A stretch of 64,000 nucleotides of DNA from Thalassobacterium sedimentorum (GCF_031127905.1 NZ_JARXIC010000011.1:1-64000), one strand, 5' to 3'. Positions 54,015-63,932 are shown, counted from the first letter of the stretch. Program-made: numbers and translations. The notes: generated by a model not told the origin, from the sequence alone.

Positions 54015-54680
54015 CTATGCGAGCCCGGGAACGCTAGGCGACTTTCGTTGAGTGACGGGGGGCCCGAGAACTTCGCCATAGATAAAGGCGGCGCGGGCGG
54101 CGGCAGGATCGCGCAACACGCGGCGCACAGGGCCTCGCAATGCACGGCGGCTGCCTGTGGCGGCGCTGGGCCTGCGATGGGGCAGCGCCTTGGCGTCGGA
54201 GGCACGGGCCTGCTTTTTGAGCTTTTCGGCACGGCGCTTAGTGGCCTCAATTTGCTCTAATTTGGCTTGGATATCGTATTCGCCGGAGGACTGAGCGGGG
54301 GAGGGAGCCTGATAGATGGGTGTTTCCGGTTCGGACTGCCGCTGGCGCTCTTGTTTGGATGGCTGATAGGGGCGTTCGACTGGTGTGGGTTGCGAGCGAC
54401 GCAGGGGCTCAGACATGCGGGTCTGCGGTGCGCGCTCGGCCGCCTGAGGCTCACCGGTCCCCTGCCCTTCTTGGCCTTCTTGACGCCGCTGCAGGATTTT
54501 ACGTCGAATTTCCTCTTGAATGCGCCGCTGACGCTCGGCGACCTCGGGGTCGAGCTCGCCTCTGCGTTGGCCCGGGAGGGGCGCCGCCTCATCCTCGTCG
54601 GCATTCTTGGAAAGCATGTTTCCAAAGAAATAGATGGCCGCGAAAATGACGGGGATGATGTATTCGAGTAGATTGTCCAT
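54015..54680 (-). CDS. Single-pass membrane protein with charged coiled-coil tail, unknown function
   Basis: The 221-residue protein has one N-terminal membrane helix (about 6-23, EYIIPVIFAAIYFFGNML) followed by a long Glu/Arg/Gln-rich, Pro-containing region (about 30-170) with the appearance of a coiled coil and disordered linker (IRRKILQRRQEGQEG). The last 45 residues are Arg/Ala-rich. No domain is recognised. The gene ends near the LolA-like gene and its start is 98 bases before the end of the four-helix-bundle gene, across a repeat array. Confidence 0.5.
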   Translation of the reverse strand: MDNLLEYIIPVIFAAIYFFGNMLSKNADEDEAAPLPGQRRGELDPEVAERQRRIQEEIRRKILQRRQEGQEGQGTGEPQAAERAPQTRMSEPLRRSQPTPVERPYQPSKQERQRQSEPETPIYQAPSPAQSSGEYDIQAKLEQIEATKRRAEKLKKQARASDAKALPHRRPSAATGSRRALRGPVRRVLRDPAAARAAFIYGEVLGPPVTQRKSPSVPGLA

Positions 54681-54691
54681 TTAGGGATGAA

Positions 54692-54778
54692 TGATGGTGG
54701 ATCTGGGATGAATGATGAATGATGAATGATGGCGGATTAATGATGAATGATGGGGGATCTGGGATGAATGATGGGGGA
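54692..54778. repeat. Tandem GATGAATGATGG-type repeats, left flank of the four-helix-bundle gene
   Basis: The segment is built of repeated GGGATGAATGATG / GATGAATGATGG units. An exact 24-base block (54721-54744) recurs in inverse orientation at 55168-55191 on the other side of the gene. Confidence 0.85.
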
Positions 54779-55141
54779 TTACTTTTTACGTAGATGTTTG
54801 GCAAAGCCGCCTAATTGCCGGGAAATGCTTTCGCACTGATCGCGGCGCTGGTTGGCGGTGGATTCCTCCACGAATTTCAATCGCTCTGCTAGATGATACA
54901 TGCTCCTGACTTCGCCGGTAGATCCTTTGGCTATATCGAGGAATCTGGCAAAGTCCGGTTTTGTCGAGCGCTCGGCACCCTCTGCAATATTATTGGAAAT
55001 CGACACAGCAGCGCGCTTAATCTGATCGACAAAGGTAAGGTCACGACAGGCACGAAAGTCGCCATAGACATCGACAGCCAAGTCCTGAGCATCCTGCCAG
55101 ACCTCCATCTGCTCAAAGTCTAAGAGTCCTCCATTCGCCAT
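54779..55141 (-). CDS. Four-helix bundle protein (23S rRNA IVS / S23 family)
   Basis: The 120-residue protein shows the family motifs QIKRAAVSISNNIAEGAER (about 41-59) and KPDFARFLDIAKGSTGEVRS. It should fold as an all-helical bundle of the type first seen in 23S rRNA intervening sequences and related to the Avd accessory factor of diversity-generating retroelements. No reverse transcriptase is nearby. The gene sits between inverted arrays of ATGAATGATG repeats, and its start codon lies at the edge of the right array. It is likely a small mobile or selfish unit rather than part of the neighbouring operons. Confidence 0.92.
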   Translation of the reverse strand: MANGGLLDFEQMEVWQDAQDLAVDVYGDFRACRDLTFVDQIKRAAVSISNNIAEGAERSTKPDFARFLDIAKGSTGEVRSMYHLAERLKFVEESTANQRRDQCESISRQLGGFAKHLRKK

Positions 55142-55198
55142 GATTCATCCTCCATCATTCATCATTAATCATTAATCCGCCATCATTCATCATTAATC
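55142..55198. repeat. Tandem CATCATTCATCATTAATC-type repeats, right flank
   Basis: The units are the reverse complement of those at 54692-54778; the 24-base block 55168-55191 is an exact inverse of 54721-54744. The array separates the four-helix-bundle gene from floA. Confidence 0.85.
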
Positions 55199-55208
55199 AA
55201 AAAAAGAC

Positions 55209-56240
55209 CTAACTCTTCTCGTCGCCTTTGGAGATGCTGTCGCGCATGTCGGTGTCGGCTTTGATGTTGTTGAGGCGATAGTAGTCCATGACGCCTAGGT
55301 TGCCGCTGCGGAAGGCTTCGGCGAGTGCGAGGGGCACTTGTGCTTCGGCTTCGACGACCTTGGCGTTCATCTCTTCGACGCGGGCCTTCATTTCTTGCTC
55401 GAGGGCAACGGCGGCGGCGCGGCGCATTTCGGCCTTGGCCTGGGCGACGTTCTTGTCGGCTTCGGCTTGGGACTCTTGGAGTTGGGCGCCAATATTCTCG
55501 CCGACGTCGACGTCGGCGATGTCGATGGAGAGGATCTCAAAGGCGGTGCCGACATCGAGGCCGCGCTGCAAGACGACTTTGGAAATGCTATCGGGGGATT
55601 CGAGCACGGACTTGTAGGAATCGGCCGAGCCGATGGTGGTGACGATGCCCTCACCGACACGGGCGATAATGGTCTCTTCAAGGGCGGAACCGACGTAGTT
55701 GTCCAAATTGGAACGCACGGTGACACGGGCGCGGGCTTTTACCTGAATGCCGTCTTTGGCGACGCCATCGATGGTGGAGCGCCCACTGCCGGAAGCGGGG
55801 CACTCGATGACTTTAGGATTGATGGAGGTGCGCACGGCTTCCAGCACGGACTTGCCGGTGCCTTTAGTCGCGAGGTCAATGGCGCAGGCGCGCTGCCAGT
55901 CGAGGGCGATATTGGCCTTATCAGCGGCGATGAGTGCTTGCACGGTTTGGATAACATTTCCCTCGGCGAGGTAATGGGCTTCGAGCTCGTTGGCACTGAT
56001 TTCGATGCCGGCTTTGACAGCGGTGATACGGGCATCGACCACCAGCGAGGCGGGCACGCCGCGCAGGCGCATGGCGACGAGGGTGGGAAAGCCGACGGCT
56101 GCCCCCGAAAGCAAGGCGCGCAGCCAGATGCTAAAGAAGGTGATCATGATAAAGAAGCCAATCAGGAGGATGAGTCCAAGAATGGCGGCGGCGCCGAGCT
56201 GCCAACCGGCAAGGGCGATAGGGAGGGTACTAATAGTCAT
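55209..56240 (-). CDS. floA: Flotillin-like protein FloA
   Basis: The 343-residue protein has an N-terminal hydrophobic hairpin-like segment (about 13-50), a band-7/SPFH-like domain (about 55-200; [39 protein letters not shown]), and a coiled-coil tail rich in Ala/Glu repeats (about 245-310; [20 protein letters not shown]). FloA organises membrane microdomains. Its ATG overlaps the stop of the short NfeD gene (ATGA), and it belongs to the nfeD-nfeD-floA operon, like yqeZ-yqfA of Bacillus. Confidence 0.95.
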   Translation of the reverse strand: MTISTLPIALAGWQLGAAAILGLILLIGFFIMITFFSIWLRALLSGAAVGFPTLVAMRLRGVPASLVVDARITAVKAGIEISANELEAHYLAEGNVIQTVQALIAADKANIALDWQRACAIDLATKGTGKSVLEAVRTSINPKVIECPASGSGRSTIDGVAKDGIQVKARARVTVRSNLDNYVGSALEETIIARVGEGIVTTIGSADSYKSVLESPDSISKVVLQRGLDVGTAFEILSIDIADVDVGENIGAQLQESQAEADKNVAQAKAEMRRAAAVALEQEMKARVEEMNAKVVEAEAQVPLALAEAFRSGNLGVMDYYRLNNIKADTDMRDSISKGDEKS

Positions 56241-56701
56241 AGTTTTTTGATGATGAGTTTAAAATTATCCTGGGAAACGACGTGAATGGGCTGATCAGCA
56301 TCGATATAGCCGTCCTGCGAGTAAGCTTCGTAGGCCTGGCCGTCGATTGCAACCTTTCCACTCGGATTCAAACGAGTCAATGCAATGCCGTCTTGCCCGA
56401 CAATAGAGGCCTCGGCCGGGGCCGTGTTCGAATGCCCGGAAACGGAAGATTTCAGAAAGAACGCCTGTCCCAGTGAGGTGCGGGCCAAGAGTCTGAATTC
56501 GATATAGACGAGCAAGGCGATCGCGATGGCTGAGCCGACAAAGGTGAGGATGGCGACGCCGGCACCGAACTGCACGCCGGCGATCCAGGTGGCGAGGATG
56601 AGGCAGAGCGCAGCGAGGACGCCGAGCACGCCGCCGGGCAGGATGACTTCGAAGAAGACAAGCACAAAGGCTGCGACGAGGAGGCCGATAATGGTGCTCA
56701 T
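56237..56701 (-). CDS. Short NfeD family protein
   Basis: The 154-residue protein begins at the ATG at 56701 ([20 protein letters not shown]). It has three to four membrane helices (about 3-80) and a C-terminal OB-fold domain (about 100-154; [18 protein letters not shown]). NfeD proteins work with SPFH proteins such as FloA. An upstream in-frame start at 56788 lies inside the preceding gene and is unlikely. The start overlaps the stop of the larger NfeD protease by ATGA, and the stop overlaps floA by ATGA. Confidence 0.88.
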   Translation of the reverse strand: MSTIIGLLVAAFVLVFFEVILPGGVLGVLAALCLILATWIAGVQFGAGVAILTFVGSAIAIALLVYIEFRLLARTSLGQAFFLKSSVSGHSNTAPAEASIVGQDGIALTRLNPSGKVAIDGQAYEAYSQDGYIDADQPIHVVSQDNFKLIIKKL

Positions 56702-58290
56702 GATTGGGCCTCCTGGGATGAGGGCGAGCCGCTCGGAAGCGTGGTGTTTTCGGGGGTGGCGGCAACCTCCGGCGGCGGATGGGGGCATCCGCCCTCCCTT
56801 GGGGCAGTGACGATTAGGCCGAAGGCGCTGGCCTTTTGGACTTGGACCGTGGCCCCGCAGTCGATGCTGCCAAGGGCACTGCGGGCGTCGTATCGGCGGC
56901 CTTCGATTTCTACCCGACCGCTCGGAAAGAGGTCGGTAACGGCAACACCGAGGCTGCCGACAGGCGGAAACTGCGACTCACGCTGGGCGCGAAGGTTTTG
57001 ACTGTTGCCACCAGCGGCGGTGGCGAGCACGAGTTTGCTTTCCATCCATGAGCCAGGAAAGAAGCGGGACAGTATAAAGACGCCCACGACAGCGATTGAC
57101 AGGCCGAAGACGAGATTGACCAATGGCTCGGCCAGCAGTTGGGGCGAGACGCTGATCGGCTCGCCGGGCCAAACATCGACCATGGCCCAGAGCAAGGAAC
57201 CAAAGATAAGCGCCAGTCCCGACAGGGCGAAGATGAGGGTGCCGGGAAAGAAGAATAGCTCGACCAAGACCAGGATGACGCCGAGGGCGAAGAAGAGAAT
57301 GACCTCGTTGCCCGCGAGACCGGCGATGTATTGGCTCATAAAAAAGACGCCCAACAGGACAATGCCGGCGATACCGAAGACACCGAAGCCGGGGGTCTTG
57401 AATTCAAAGAAGAGCGCGAGCAGCCCGATGCCGAGCAGCGCTGGCGCAAAGGTATTCATCCACTTGGCCAGCACCTCGGAGTAAGTGAGGTGAAAGTCTT
57501 TGATCACATACTGCCCGACACCGAAACGAGCATCCAGCAGGGCATCGACTGAGTCGTAGATACCACTAGCGAGCAAGGGCTGTGCGGGCTCGCCGTATTC
57601 GCGCATGGCCTCCTTTGCAGTGAGGGTGAGCAGTTCACCGGCGGGCTTGATGACTTGATCGTCGATTTTGAGCTCAAAATCGGCATCCAGCATGGCACGC
57701 ACAACATCGGAGCGGTAGGGGTAGTCTTCAGTGATACTGCGAATATTGGCGCGCAGGTAGCTCTCGACCTTCATGCGAGCAGTTTCAGGCACGTCCTGAC
57801 CGCCGCCCTGAATGACGGCGGAGGCGCCCATTTTCCCCTGGGGCGCGAAATAGATCTCTTGGGTGGCGGAGGCAATGAAAGAGCCAGCGGAAATGGCGTC
57901 CGGATTAATATAGGTGGCGGTGATGCCGTCGAATTTGGCCAGCATTTCCATCATTTCGATGGTGTAGTCGACACGTCCGCCCGGGGTATCCATATCCAGC
58001 AGCACCATATCGACCTGGTTGGTGATGGCCTCTTTGAGTCCACGGCGCAGGATGTAGAGGTTGGGCTTATTGATGGCGTCGGTGATGGGAATGACGTAGA
58101 CATCGATGGGCCCGGAAGTGACAGCAGGGTCTGGGGTGACGGCAGGGTCGTCAGATGAAGCTTGGGAGGCTGCGGCAGGCGTGGGCTCGGTGGGCTCGGT
58201 GGGCTCGTCGTTGGACACAGGCTTTTGAGCCAGGGCGAAGTGCCCGAGCGTAAGGAATAAAAATAGAGCCGTAAGTGGACGAAGCGACAT
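56698..58290 (-). CDS. NfeD/ClpP-like membrane-bound serine protease
   Basis: The 530-residue protein has a signal (MSLRPLTALFLFLTLGHFAL), an acidic Thr/Pro linker, and a ClpP-like protease domain (about 50-260; LLDMDTPGGRVDYTIEM, then the DAISAGSFIASA catalytic-serine segment and GKMGASAVI). Four or five membrane helices and a C-terminal NfeD OB domain with SGRVEIEGRRYDARS follow. This is the long NfeD type that cleaves SPFH partners. I place the start at the ATG at 58290; the reading frame continues upstream to 58524 only through a tandem repeat region and is not a credible N-terminus. Confidence 0.9.
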   Translation of the reverse strand: MSLRPLTALFLFLTLGHFALAQKPVSNDEPTEPTEPTPAAASQASSDDPAVTPDPAVTSGPIDVYVIPITDAINKPNLYILRRGLKEAITNQVDMVLLDMDTPGGRVDYTIEMMEMLAKFDGITATYINPDAISAGSFIASATQEIYFAPQGKMGASAVIQGGGQDVPETARMKVESYLRANIRSITEDYPYRSDVVRAMLDADFELKIDDQVIKPAGELLTLTAKEAMREYGEPAQPLLASGIYDSVDALLDARFGVGQYVIKDFHLTYSEVLAKWMNTFAPALLGIGLLALFFEFKTPGFGVFGIAGIVLLGVFFMSQYIAGLAGNEVILFFALGVILVLVELFFFPGTLIFALSGLALIFGSLLWAMVDVWPGEPISVSPQLLAEPLVNLVFGLSIAVVGVFILSRFFPGSWMESKLVLATAAGGNSQNLRAQRESQFPPVGSLGVAVTDLFPSGRVEIEGRRYDARSALGSIDCGATVQVQKASAFGLIVTAPREGGCPHPPPEVAATPENTTLPSGSPSSQEAQS

Positions 58291-58374
58291 GGTAAACGCT
58301 ATCTTGAAAGACTTGCGGGCAAACGCAAGTACGGTTGGGCGATAAAGAAAAGAAGGAAGGAACGTTGAGGCTTG

Positions 58375-58555
58375 CTCGGTGGGCGGGCTTGGGCAGACGC
58401 GGGCTTGGGCGGACGCGGACTTGGGCAGACGCTGCAAATGCGGAGATTTGCGATCCCGGGCTTGGAGGACGCTGGCTTGGCGGACGCGGGCTTGGGCGGA
58501 CGCGGGCTTGGGCGGACGCTGCAAATGCGGAGATTTGCGAGCCCGGGCTTACGGG
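58375..58555. repeat. Intergenic tandem repeat region with two REP-like palindromes
   Basis: Two 30-base near-identical units, GCAAATGCGGAGATTTGCGA then TCCCGGG (58434-58463), and the same with GCCCGGG (58521-58550), each form a hairpin GCAAAT/ATTTGC. They are separated by GGCTTGGGCGGACGCGG-type tandem repeats. The form resembles the REP-like unit at 63.1-63.9 kb (GCAACTC/GAGTTGC hairpin followed by TCCCGGG). The region lies upstream of the NfeD operon and the aldose epimerase gene. Confidence 0.8.
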
Positions 58556-58607
58556 ATGGGTGCGTTTCGGCTTTCACTATTAGGAAAGCTGTGCTTAGAA
58601 AGATGTG

Positions 58608-59531
58608 ATGGAGACGATCGATTATAATGGGGTGCAGCTGCATCGCTGGAGCTGTGGGCCCTCGACCTTTTTGGCACGCCCGGAACTGGGCGCACGCCTG
58701 ATGAACTGGAATCTACGTATGGCAGATGGCACGGTGCGCGATGTGATCCATTGGCCCGAACACGCGGACTACGACAACTTCCCTAAAGTGCGCGGCGGAA
58801 ATCCGATCTTATTCCCCTTCTCGGCGCGCACGTTTCATGCGGGCAAAATCGGGCAGTGGAAAGATGCGAAGGGCGTGGTCCGGCCGATGCCGAATCATGG
58901 CTTTGCACGGGAAGGATTGTTTGAAATCGTGACGATCGATGAAACCGGATTCACAGCAGAACTGAAGCCGGACGCTGCTGCGCAGGAGGCGTACCCGTTT
59001 AATTATCGTTTCACGGTGCGCTATGTTTTCGAGGAAATTTCATTTAAGGTTTATCTGCGACTGGATAATCTGGGGGACGAGCCGATCTTATGGTCAGCGG
59101 GGCACCACTTCTACTTCACCCTGCCCTGGCATGGGGGCCTGCTTCGCAGCGACTACCGCTTTGACATTCCGGCCAAAAAATGTTTTACGCACGCGCCGGA
59201 TGGCTCGCTGCTACCTGTGGCGAAGGGCTGGGACAAGGACTGCTCGTTTGGGAATCCAGCGAATAACGACCGAATCTACACTCGTTTAAAAGGAGACACT
59301 GCGGCCTTCGGCCCGAATGGCGGCGAGGAGGACATCAGGATTCGTATCTTGAACGACTCTAATACGTACTCCACCTGGAATGCCTTCGTGGTATGGACGG
59401 AAGCAGTGGACAGTCCATTTTACTGTGTCGAACCGTGGATGGGACCTCCCAACAGTCCGGAACACAAAAAGGGCCTACATGCGGTAAACGCGGGAGAACA
59501 CGCCACTTTTGGAGTGGAAGTCGGCATGTAG
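58608..59531 (+). CDS. Aldose 1-epimerase family protein
   Basis: The protein (about 307 residues) fits the aldose epimerase beta-sandwich. It has [19 protein letters not shown] near the start, [15 protein letters not shown] (about 65), [14 protein letters not shown] (about 96, the family histidine), [14 protein letters not shown] (about 165, second histidine), and [12 protein letters not shown] (about 275, likely catalytic Glu). It may interconvert anomers of sugars or act on hexose 6-phosphates. I use ATG at 58608; a GTG directly before it is possible. The gene starts just after the repeat region. Confidence 0.88.
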   Translation: METIDYNGVQLHRWSCGPSTFLARPELGARLMNWNLRMADGTVRDVIHWPEHADYDNFPKVRGGNPILFPFSARTFHAGKIGQWKDAKGVVRPMPNHGFAREGLFEIVTIDETGFTAELKPDAAAQEAYPFNYRFTVRYVFEEISFKVYLRLDNLGDEPILWSAGHHFYFTLPWHGGLLRSDYRFDIPAKKCFTHAPDGSLLPVAKGWDKDCSFGNPANNDRIYTRLKGDTAAFGPNGGEEDIRIRILNDSNTYSTWNAFVVWTEAVDSPFYCVEPWMGPPNSPEHKKGLHAVNAGEHATFGVEVGM

Positions 59532-59684
59532 ATGTAATGTGGCGCGGCTGCACACAGGCAGCGCGACTTACCTCAGCTGCAAGCTCCGAATTTAGCCTTG
59601 GCAGCTTGCCTACGGATGCCGGATTGAGGGCGAATTTAACTCTGGAAATGCAGCACAGGGCCGTCACAATGCGGCGTTTTCAAT

Positions 59685-61034
59685 ATGAAGATCATTATTA
59701 TAGGCGCCGGAGAAGTCGGCCATAATCTGTGCACGACTTTGTCGGCTGCGGGCCACAACGTCACTCTGATCGAACAATCGGAGGTGCGCTGTGAGAAGCT
59801 GGACGAGGAGCAAAATGCACGCATCATCACCGGCAACGGCAGCTCGGCGCGTCAACTAGTGGATGTGGATGTAGCCTCCTGCGATGCCTTTCTGGCGATG
59901 ACCAGCGATGACCGCACGAATGTGATCTCTTGCTCACTGGCCAAGGGGCTGGGGGCCAAGAATACGATCGCCCGCATCCATGACGAGACCTTCAGCGATA
60001 ACTCAGTGATCAATTACCAACTGCACTTCGGGATCGACCTGCTGGTGAATCCCGAGGCGATTTGCGCGGTGGAGCTGGCCAAGGAAATCCGCAGTGCCGG
60101 CCGGGTGGCGGTGGAGAACTTTGCGCGTGGTCAAATCGAGGTGCAGCTCCAAGAAGTGGCGCCCAACTCGCGCTTAATCGGAAAAAAGCTCAAGGATCTG
60201 AAACTGGACGCCCGGGTGCGTATCGGCTTCATCCAACGCGACAGCAGTTCGGAGGTGGCCAGCGCGGACTCGATCCTACAAGAAGGCGATATGGTGACTC
60301 TATTTGGGCACCCGGAGGTACTGTTCACATTGCGCGAACGCTTTGATCCGAAGCACAAAATCGACATCGCGCGGGTGGTACTCTTTGGTGGCAGCGAGAC
60401 AGCGATCAGTTTGATCCGGCTCTTAACCAACCCTCGCTTCAAAGTGCGGGTCATCGAAAAAGACAAGGCGAAGTGCCGCTCGCTGGCCGAGCGTTTCCCC
60501 GACATCACCGTGATCAATGGCGACGCCACCTCGCTACGCTTATTGGAGGAGGAACAGATCGGCAGTGCGGATTATTTCGTAGCCTGTACCAAGGATGATG
60601 AAGAGAACATTTTGACCTGCCTACAGGCGGCCAAGCTCGGGGCGAATCATGTGCAGCTGGTGATCAACAAGGGCGACTACGACCAGTTACTCGGTATTTT
60701 GAAGACGATGCTGGGGATTGAAGTGGTGGTGTCTCCACGCCAGGCCACGGCTGAATTCATGCTGCGCAACTTGTCCGCTGATTCCAGCGCCACGCTGGCC
60801 ACGGTGCCCGGTGGTGATGGTCAAATCGTGGAAGTGCGCATCACCCACTCCAGCCCGTGCGTGGGCAAGAAGGTCAAGGACATCCAACTACCGGCGGGCG
60901 CAGTCTTTGTGGCACTGCTACACAAATTCAAAGCCAAGGTGCCCGCTGCCGACGACGTGATTCTAGCGGGCGACCGAGTGGTGGTGATCGTGAGTGAAGC
61001 ACAGCAAAAAGCCGTGATGGCGAGCCTAGTTTAA
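59685..61034 (+). CDS. trkA: Trk system potassium uptake regulator TrkA
   Basis: TrkA is the cytoplasmic NAD(H)-binding gate of the Trk potassium channel. The 449-residue protein has two RCK-N/RCK-C repeats: [18 protein letters not shown] at the start, a TrkA-C region (about 140-215), the second Rossmann repeat near [17 protein letters not shown] (about 225), and a final TrkA-C domain. The length and double repeat fit TrkA rather than KtrA. The stop is three bases before the GTG start of trkH. It is a clear two-gene potassium uptake operon. Confidence 0.95.
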   Translation: MKIIIIGAGEVGHNLCTTLSAAGHNVTLIEQSEVRCEKLDEEQNARIITGNGSSARQLVDVDVASCDAFLAMTSDDRTNVISCSLAKGLGAKNTIARIHDETFSDNSVINYQLHFGIDLLVNPEAICAVELAKEIRSAGRVAVENFARGQIEVQLQEVAPNSRLIGKKLKDLKLDARVRIGFIQRDSSSEVASADSILQEGDMVTLFGHPEVLFTLRERFDPKHKIDIARVVLFGGSETAISLIRLLTNPRFKVRVIEKDKAKCRSLAERFPDITVINGDATSLRLLEEEQIGSADYFVACTKDDEENILTCLQAAKLGANHVQLVINKGDYDQLLGILKTMLGIEVVVSPRQATAEFMLRNLSADSSATLATVPGGDGQIVEVRITHSSPCVGKKVKDIQLPAGAVFVALLHKFKAKVPAADDVILAGDRVVVIVSEAQQKAVMASLV

Positions 61035-61037
61035 TCC

Positions 61038-62510
61038 GTGAACACTGCGATCATTTACAAACTCTTGAGCATGGTGCTGCTGGCACTGGCGGCCGCATTT
61101 GCGCTATGTGCGGGCACAGGCTTACTGCTCGGGGAATCAATACACGACGATTCAGTTCAAGCCCTACTGAGCACGGTGGGCATATCGATCAGCGTGGCCG
61201 CACTCTTCCATATGCTCGGCCGCAAGGGAGAAGCCAAACTCTTCCGGCGTGAAGCGCTATGTGCAATCGGAATCTCATGGATCCTCGCCACATTCATCGG
61301 CGCCCTGCCCTATGCATTGACTGAAACCAGCGGCAGCTTTGCCGATGCAATTTTTGAAAGCGCGTCCGGGCTCACCACCACCGGGGCGACCGCCTATTCC
61401 AACTTTTATGAGTTTCCCAAGAGCTTGCTGCTATGGCGCTCGCTGAGTCAGTGGGTGGGCGGCTTGGGCGTAGTGGTGTTTTTCGTGGCCATCTTGTCCT
61501 CGCTGGGTGCGGGGGCGAAAATTCTATTTAGTAACGAATCCTCCGGCACCTCAGCCGACTTTGACCACGGGCGCATTCAAAGCGGTGCCTTACAGTTGAT
61601 GCTCTTTTACCTCGGCATATCACTGGCCTGCACGATCGCCTACAAACTGGGCGGAATGGATTGGTTTCAAGCGATCAATCACTCAATGACCACCATTTCG
61701 ACTGGTGGATTCAGCACCGAACCAATGAGTATGGAGCAATTCCAAAGTCCCACGCTCGAATGGCTCTCGATCCTCTTCATGGCACTGAGCGGAACGACCT
61801 TTGTTTATATGATCCGACTCATGCGCGGGCAGACGCACATACTCAAGCAGAATCATGAAGTTTACTGGTTTTACGGAATCATCGTAGGCAGCACCCTGCT
61901 ACTGATCGTCTTCCTCGTCGATTTAACCGGGCAACTGCCCGACCACACGATGCTGCGGGTGGCCGCCTTCCAATCCGTCTCGATCATCACAACTACAGGC
62001 TTTTCCACCACAAATTTCGACACCTGGCTTCCGCCCGCTAAAATGACCTTGCTACTGATCATGTTCGTCGGCGGCTGCTCGGGCTCCACCAGTGGCGGCG
62101 TCAAGGTCGTGCGTATCGTGATCGCGCTACGTGCGGCGATGCGCAGTATCACCCACGCCTTCCGGCCCAACATCACCATCCCGATGCGCATGGGGGGACA
62201 AACCCTGAGCGAGCGCGCCATTCACAGTGTGGTGCTCTTCATCATTTTAATGACAGCATTACAACTGCTGGCCATGCTCTTTGTATCAGCCAACGAGCCG
62301 CATCTGTCCTTTATGGGGGTCTTTTCCAGTGTGCAAGCGACCTTGTTTAACATCGGCCCCGGCTTTCAAGAAGTGGGCCCCGCCGAGAACTTTCAGTTTC
62401 TGCGCAGTAGCACCAAGATCTTCTTGTCGCTACTGATGATACTCGGGCGCTTGGAATTGTACGCAGTGCTGGTACTGTTTATGCCCTCGGCTTGGAAGCG
62501 GTTTTCGTAG
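61038..62510 (+). CDS. trkH: Potassium uptake channel TrkH
   Basis: The 490-residue membrane protein has the four pore loops of Trk[18 protein letters not shown] (about 107), [16 protein letters not shown] (about 213), [17 protein letters not shown] (about 311) and a fourth loop [12 protein letters not shown] (about 434), with GxxxxxGG motifs between. It forms the ion pathway. The GTG start fits the operon with trkA (three-base gap). It follows TrkA in the order trkA-trkH, with no ktr-like or separate sapD gene. Confidence 0.94.
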   Translation: MNTAIIYKLLSMVLLALAAAFALCAGTGLLLGESIHDDSVQALLSTVGISISVAALFHMLGRKGEAKLFRREALCAIGISWILATFIGALPYALTETSGSFADAIFESASGLTTTGATAYSNFYEFPKSLLLWRSLSQWVGGLGVVVFFVAILSSLGAGAKILFSNESSGTSADFDHGRIQSGALQLMLFYLGISLACTIAYKLGGMDWFQAINHSMTTISTGGFSTEPMSMEQFQSPTLEWLSILFMALSGTTFVYMIRLMRGQTHILKQNHEVYWFYGIIVGSTLLLIVFLVDLTGQLPDHTMLRVAAFQSVSIITTTGFSTTNFDTWLPPAKMTLLLIMFVGGCSGSTSGGVKVVRIVIALRAAMRSITHAFRPNITIPMRMGGQTLSERAIHSVVLFIILMTALQLLAMLFVSANEPHLSFMGVFSSVQATLFNIGPGFQEVGPAENFQFLRSSTKIFLSLLMILGRLELYAVLVLFMPSAWKRFS

Positions 62511-62532
62511 GAAACGGGAGAACGGAGGAGGA

Positions 62533-62680
<148 letters not shown>

Positions 62681-62682
62681 CT

Positions 62683-62976
62683 TCATTCCTGCTTCCAGCG
62701 GAGCTGCACTACGGTGGCGCCCCAACTGCCTTCGCTCTGGTCGGCTAACTGGAAACTCTTAACGCGTGTGTCGCGCCTTAAAAGTGTGTGCACGGTCTCG
62801 CGCAGGGTGCCAATGCCTTTGCCGTGGATAATGCGCACTCGATGATAGCCTTTTTCCAAAGCGAGCTCGATGTAATCGGGTATTAGGTCGCCGAGCTCAG
62901 AGGGTCGGAAGGTGTGGAGGTCGAGCTCGTCGGTGATTTCAAACTCGATGGGGTCTTCGTTGGGATCTTGGTTCAT
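62683..62976 (-). CDS. Small Smr (MutS2 C-terminal) domain protein
   Basis: The 97-residue protein is essentially one Smr domain. It contains TDELDLHTFRPSE (LDLH motif), RVRIIHGKGIGTLRETV and GSWGATVVQL. Smr domains have endonuclease activity, acting on DNA branches or on mRNA at stalled ribosomes. Its ATG overlaps the stop of the RAYT gene upstream (ATGA), so the two may be co-translated. Whether this is functional or only a chance overlap is unclear. Confidence 0.88.
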   Translation of the reverse strand: MNQDPNEDPIEFEITDELDLHTFRPSELGDLIPDYIELALEKGYHRVRIIHGKGIGTLRETVHTLLRRDTRVKSFQLADQSEGSWGATVVQLRWKQE

Positions 62977-63932
62977 GATTGGTAGGCACTGCTAAAACGC
63001 CATTGGCTCGGTGATGCGCAGAGTTTAGCTTGAACTGGGTTTTGCTCGATATAGGCGATCACATCGTGAAAGTGTTTTTCGTTACGGATATAACGGTCCC
63101 AGTATTCTGAATGCCATAACGGTGACTTGTCGGACGTATTCGCTGCGGCGGCTGACTCTGACGTAGAGCAACTCGGGAGAGTTGCGTTCCCGGGATCGCG
63201 AATCTCCGTATTCGCTGCGGGGGCTGACTCTGACGCGGAGCAACTCGGGAGAGTTGCGTTCCCGGGATCGCGAATCTCCGTATTCGCTGCGGGAGCTGAC
63301 TCCGACGTAAGGCAACTCGGGAGAGTTGCGTTCCCGGGCTCGCGAATCTCCGTATTCGCTCTTAGCCATTTTTTGATCTCAGTCGCTGTATACTTTTTCC
63401 ATGAAGCTAGCGTTTCAGCCATTGTCCACCCTGCCATGGGTTGAAATAAGACATGGAAGTGGTTGGGCATGACCACCCACGCATATAAACGATAACGCTC
63501 ACCATCAAAAAAATGAAATGCGCCTTCCACGATCTGGGCTAAGGCGGGTTCCTTTAATATACAGGAACCATAACCGGCATCAATCCACGCATGTAAGCGC
63601 TTTCTGCGCTCGATCGCTCGCGCTTCGTCGGGAAGACTCTGAATCGCTTGATCGATGCGCTCGATCGCAGATTGAGGTAAGCTGTCCGATAAATGCACGG
63701 TGACGTGCTGTGTGCGCACCTGGCTTTCAAAATGAGGCAAGTAACCTCTTGAATGCCAGACGCCAGGACTGTTGGGGTCTGGCGACGATTGAGACACTTG
63801 ATTAGGGCTGAAGGAGGGACGGGCGTCAATGAGCAATGACTCGCTCAAACTTAACTTAGGCTGTGAATGAACGTTATGTAAAGATTGCTGAATGGCAATG
63901 GTGGAATGCGCGCTGACTCTGACGTGGAGCAA
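62973..63932 (-). CDS. REP-associated tyrosine transposase with internal 24-residue repeats
   Basis: The HUH motif is in WVVMPNHFHVLFQPM (about residue 152-166), followed by WKKYTATEIKKWL, WHSEYWDRYIRNEKHFHDVI and AYIEQNPVQAKLC, all typical of RAYTs. Between about residues 193 and 268 lie three copies of a 24-residue unit (ANTEIRDPGNATLPSCSTSE plus SAPA-type ends) encoded by the 72-bp DNA repeat. Protein from the repeats splits the usual spacing between the HUH motif and the later tyrosine region. There is no ATG near the N-terminus; a TTG at 63932 is one option, and the start is uncertain. An internal start is possible. Confidence 0.78.
   Translation of the reverse strand: MLHVRVSAHSTIAIQQSLHNVHSQPKLSLSESLLIDARPSFSPNQVSQSSPDPNSPGVWHSRGYLPHFESQVRTQHVTVHLSDSLPQSAIERIDQAIQSLPDEARAIERRKRLHAWIDAGYGSCILKEPALAQIVEGAFHFFDGERYRLYAWVVMPNHFHVLFQPMAGWTMAETLASWKKYTATEIKKWLRANTEIREPGNATLPSCLTSESAPAANTEIRDPGNATLPSCSASESAPAANTEIRDPGNATLPSCSTSESAAAANTSDKSPLWHSEYWDRYIRNEKHFHDVIAYIEQNPVQAKLCASPSQWRFSSAYQS
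63137..63360. repeat. Three 72-bp REP-like repeats inside the RAYT coding sequence
   Basis: Units start at 63137, 63209 and 63281, with the first eight bases of a fourth at 63353. Each contains the perfect hairpin GCAACTCGGGAGAGTTGC (63168, 63240, 63312) and TTCCCGGG. Seventy-two is a multiple of three, so the reading frame stays open. Confidence 0.95.

Noticed and set aside
54692-55198. Diversity-generating retroelement around the Avd-like four-helix protein
   Set aside because: No reverse transcriptase, template repeat or variable repeat pair with adenine bias is present.
55338-56285. Long open frame opposite floA
   Set aside because: It is a GC-skewed antisense shadow of floA, Gly/Asp-rich, without any domain.
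58290-58524. Apparent 78-residue N-terminal extension of the NfeD protease
   Set aside because: The extension is translated from tandem GC-rich repeats and palindromes; the signal peptide after the ATG at 58290 is a better start.
63137-63360. CRISPR-like array
   Set aside because: The repeats are directly adjacent 72-bp units with no unique spacers, and they are in frame in a coding sequence.
63127-63444. Plus-strand frame with repeated SVFAAGADSD units
   Set aside because: It is the other strand of the 72-bp repeat inside the RAYT gene and has no independent gene features.
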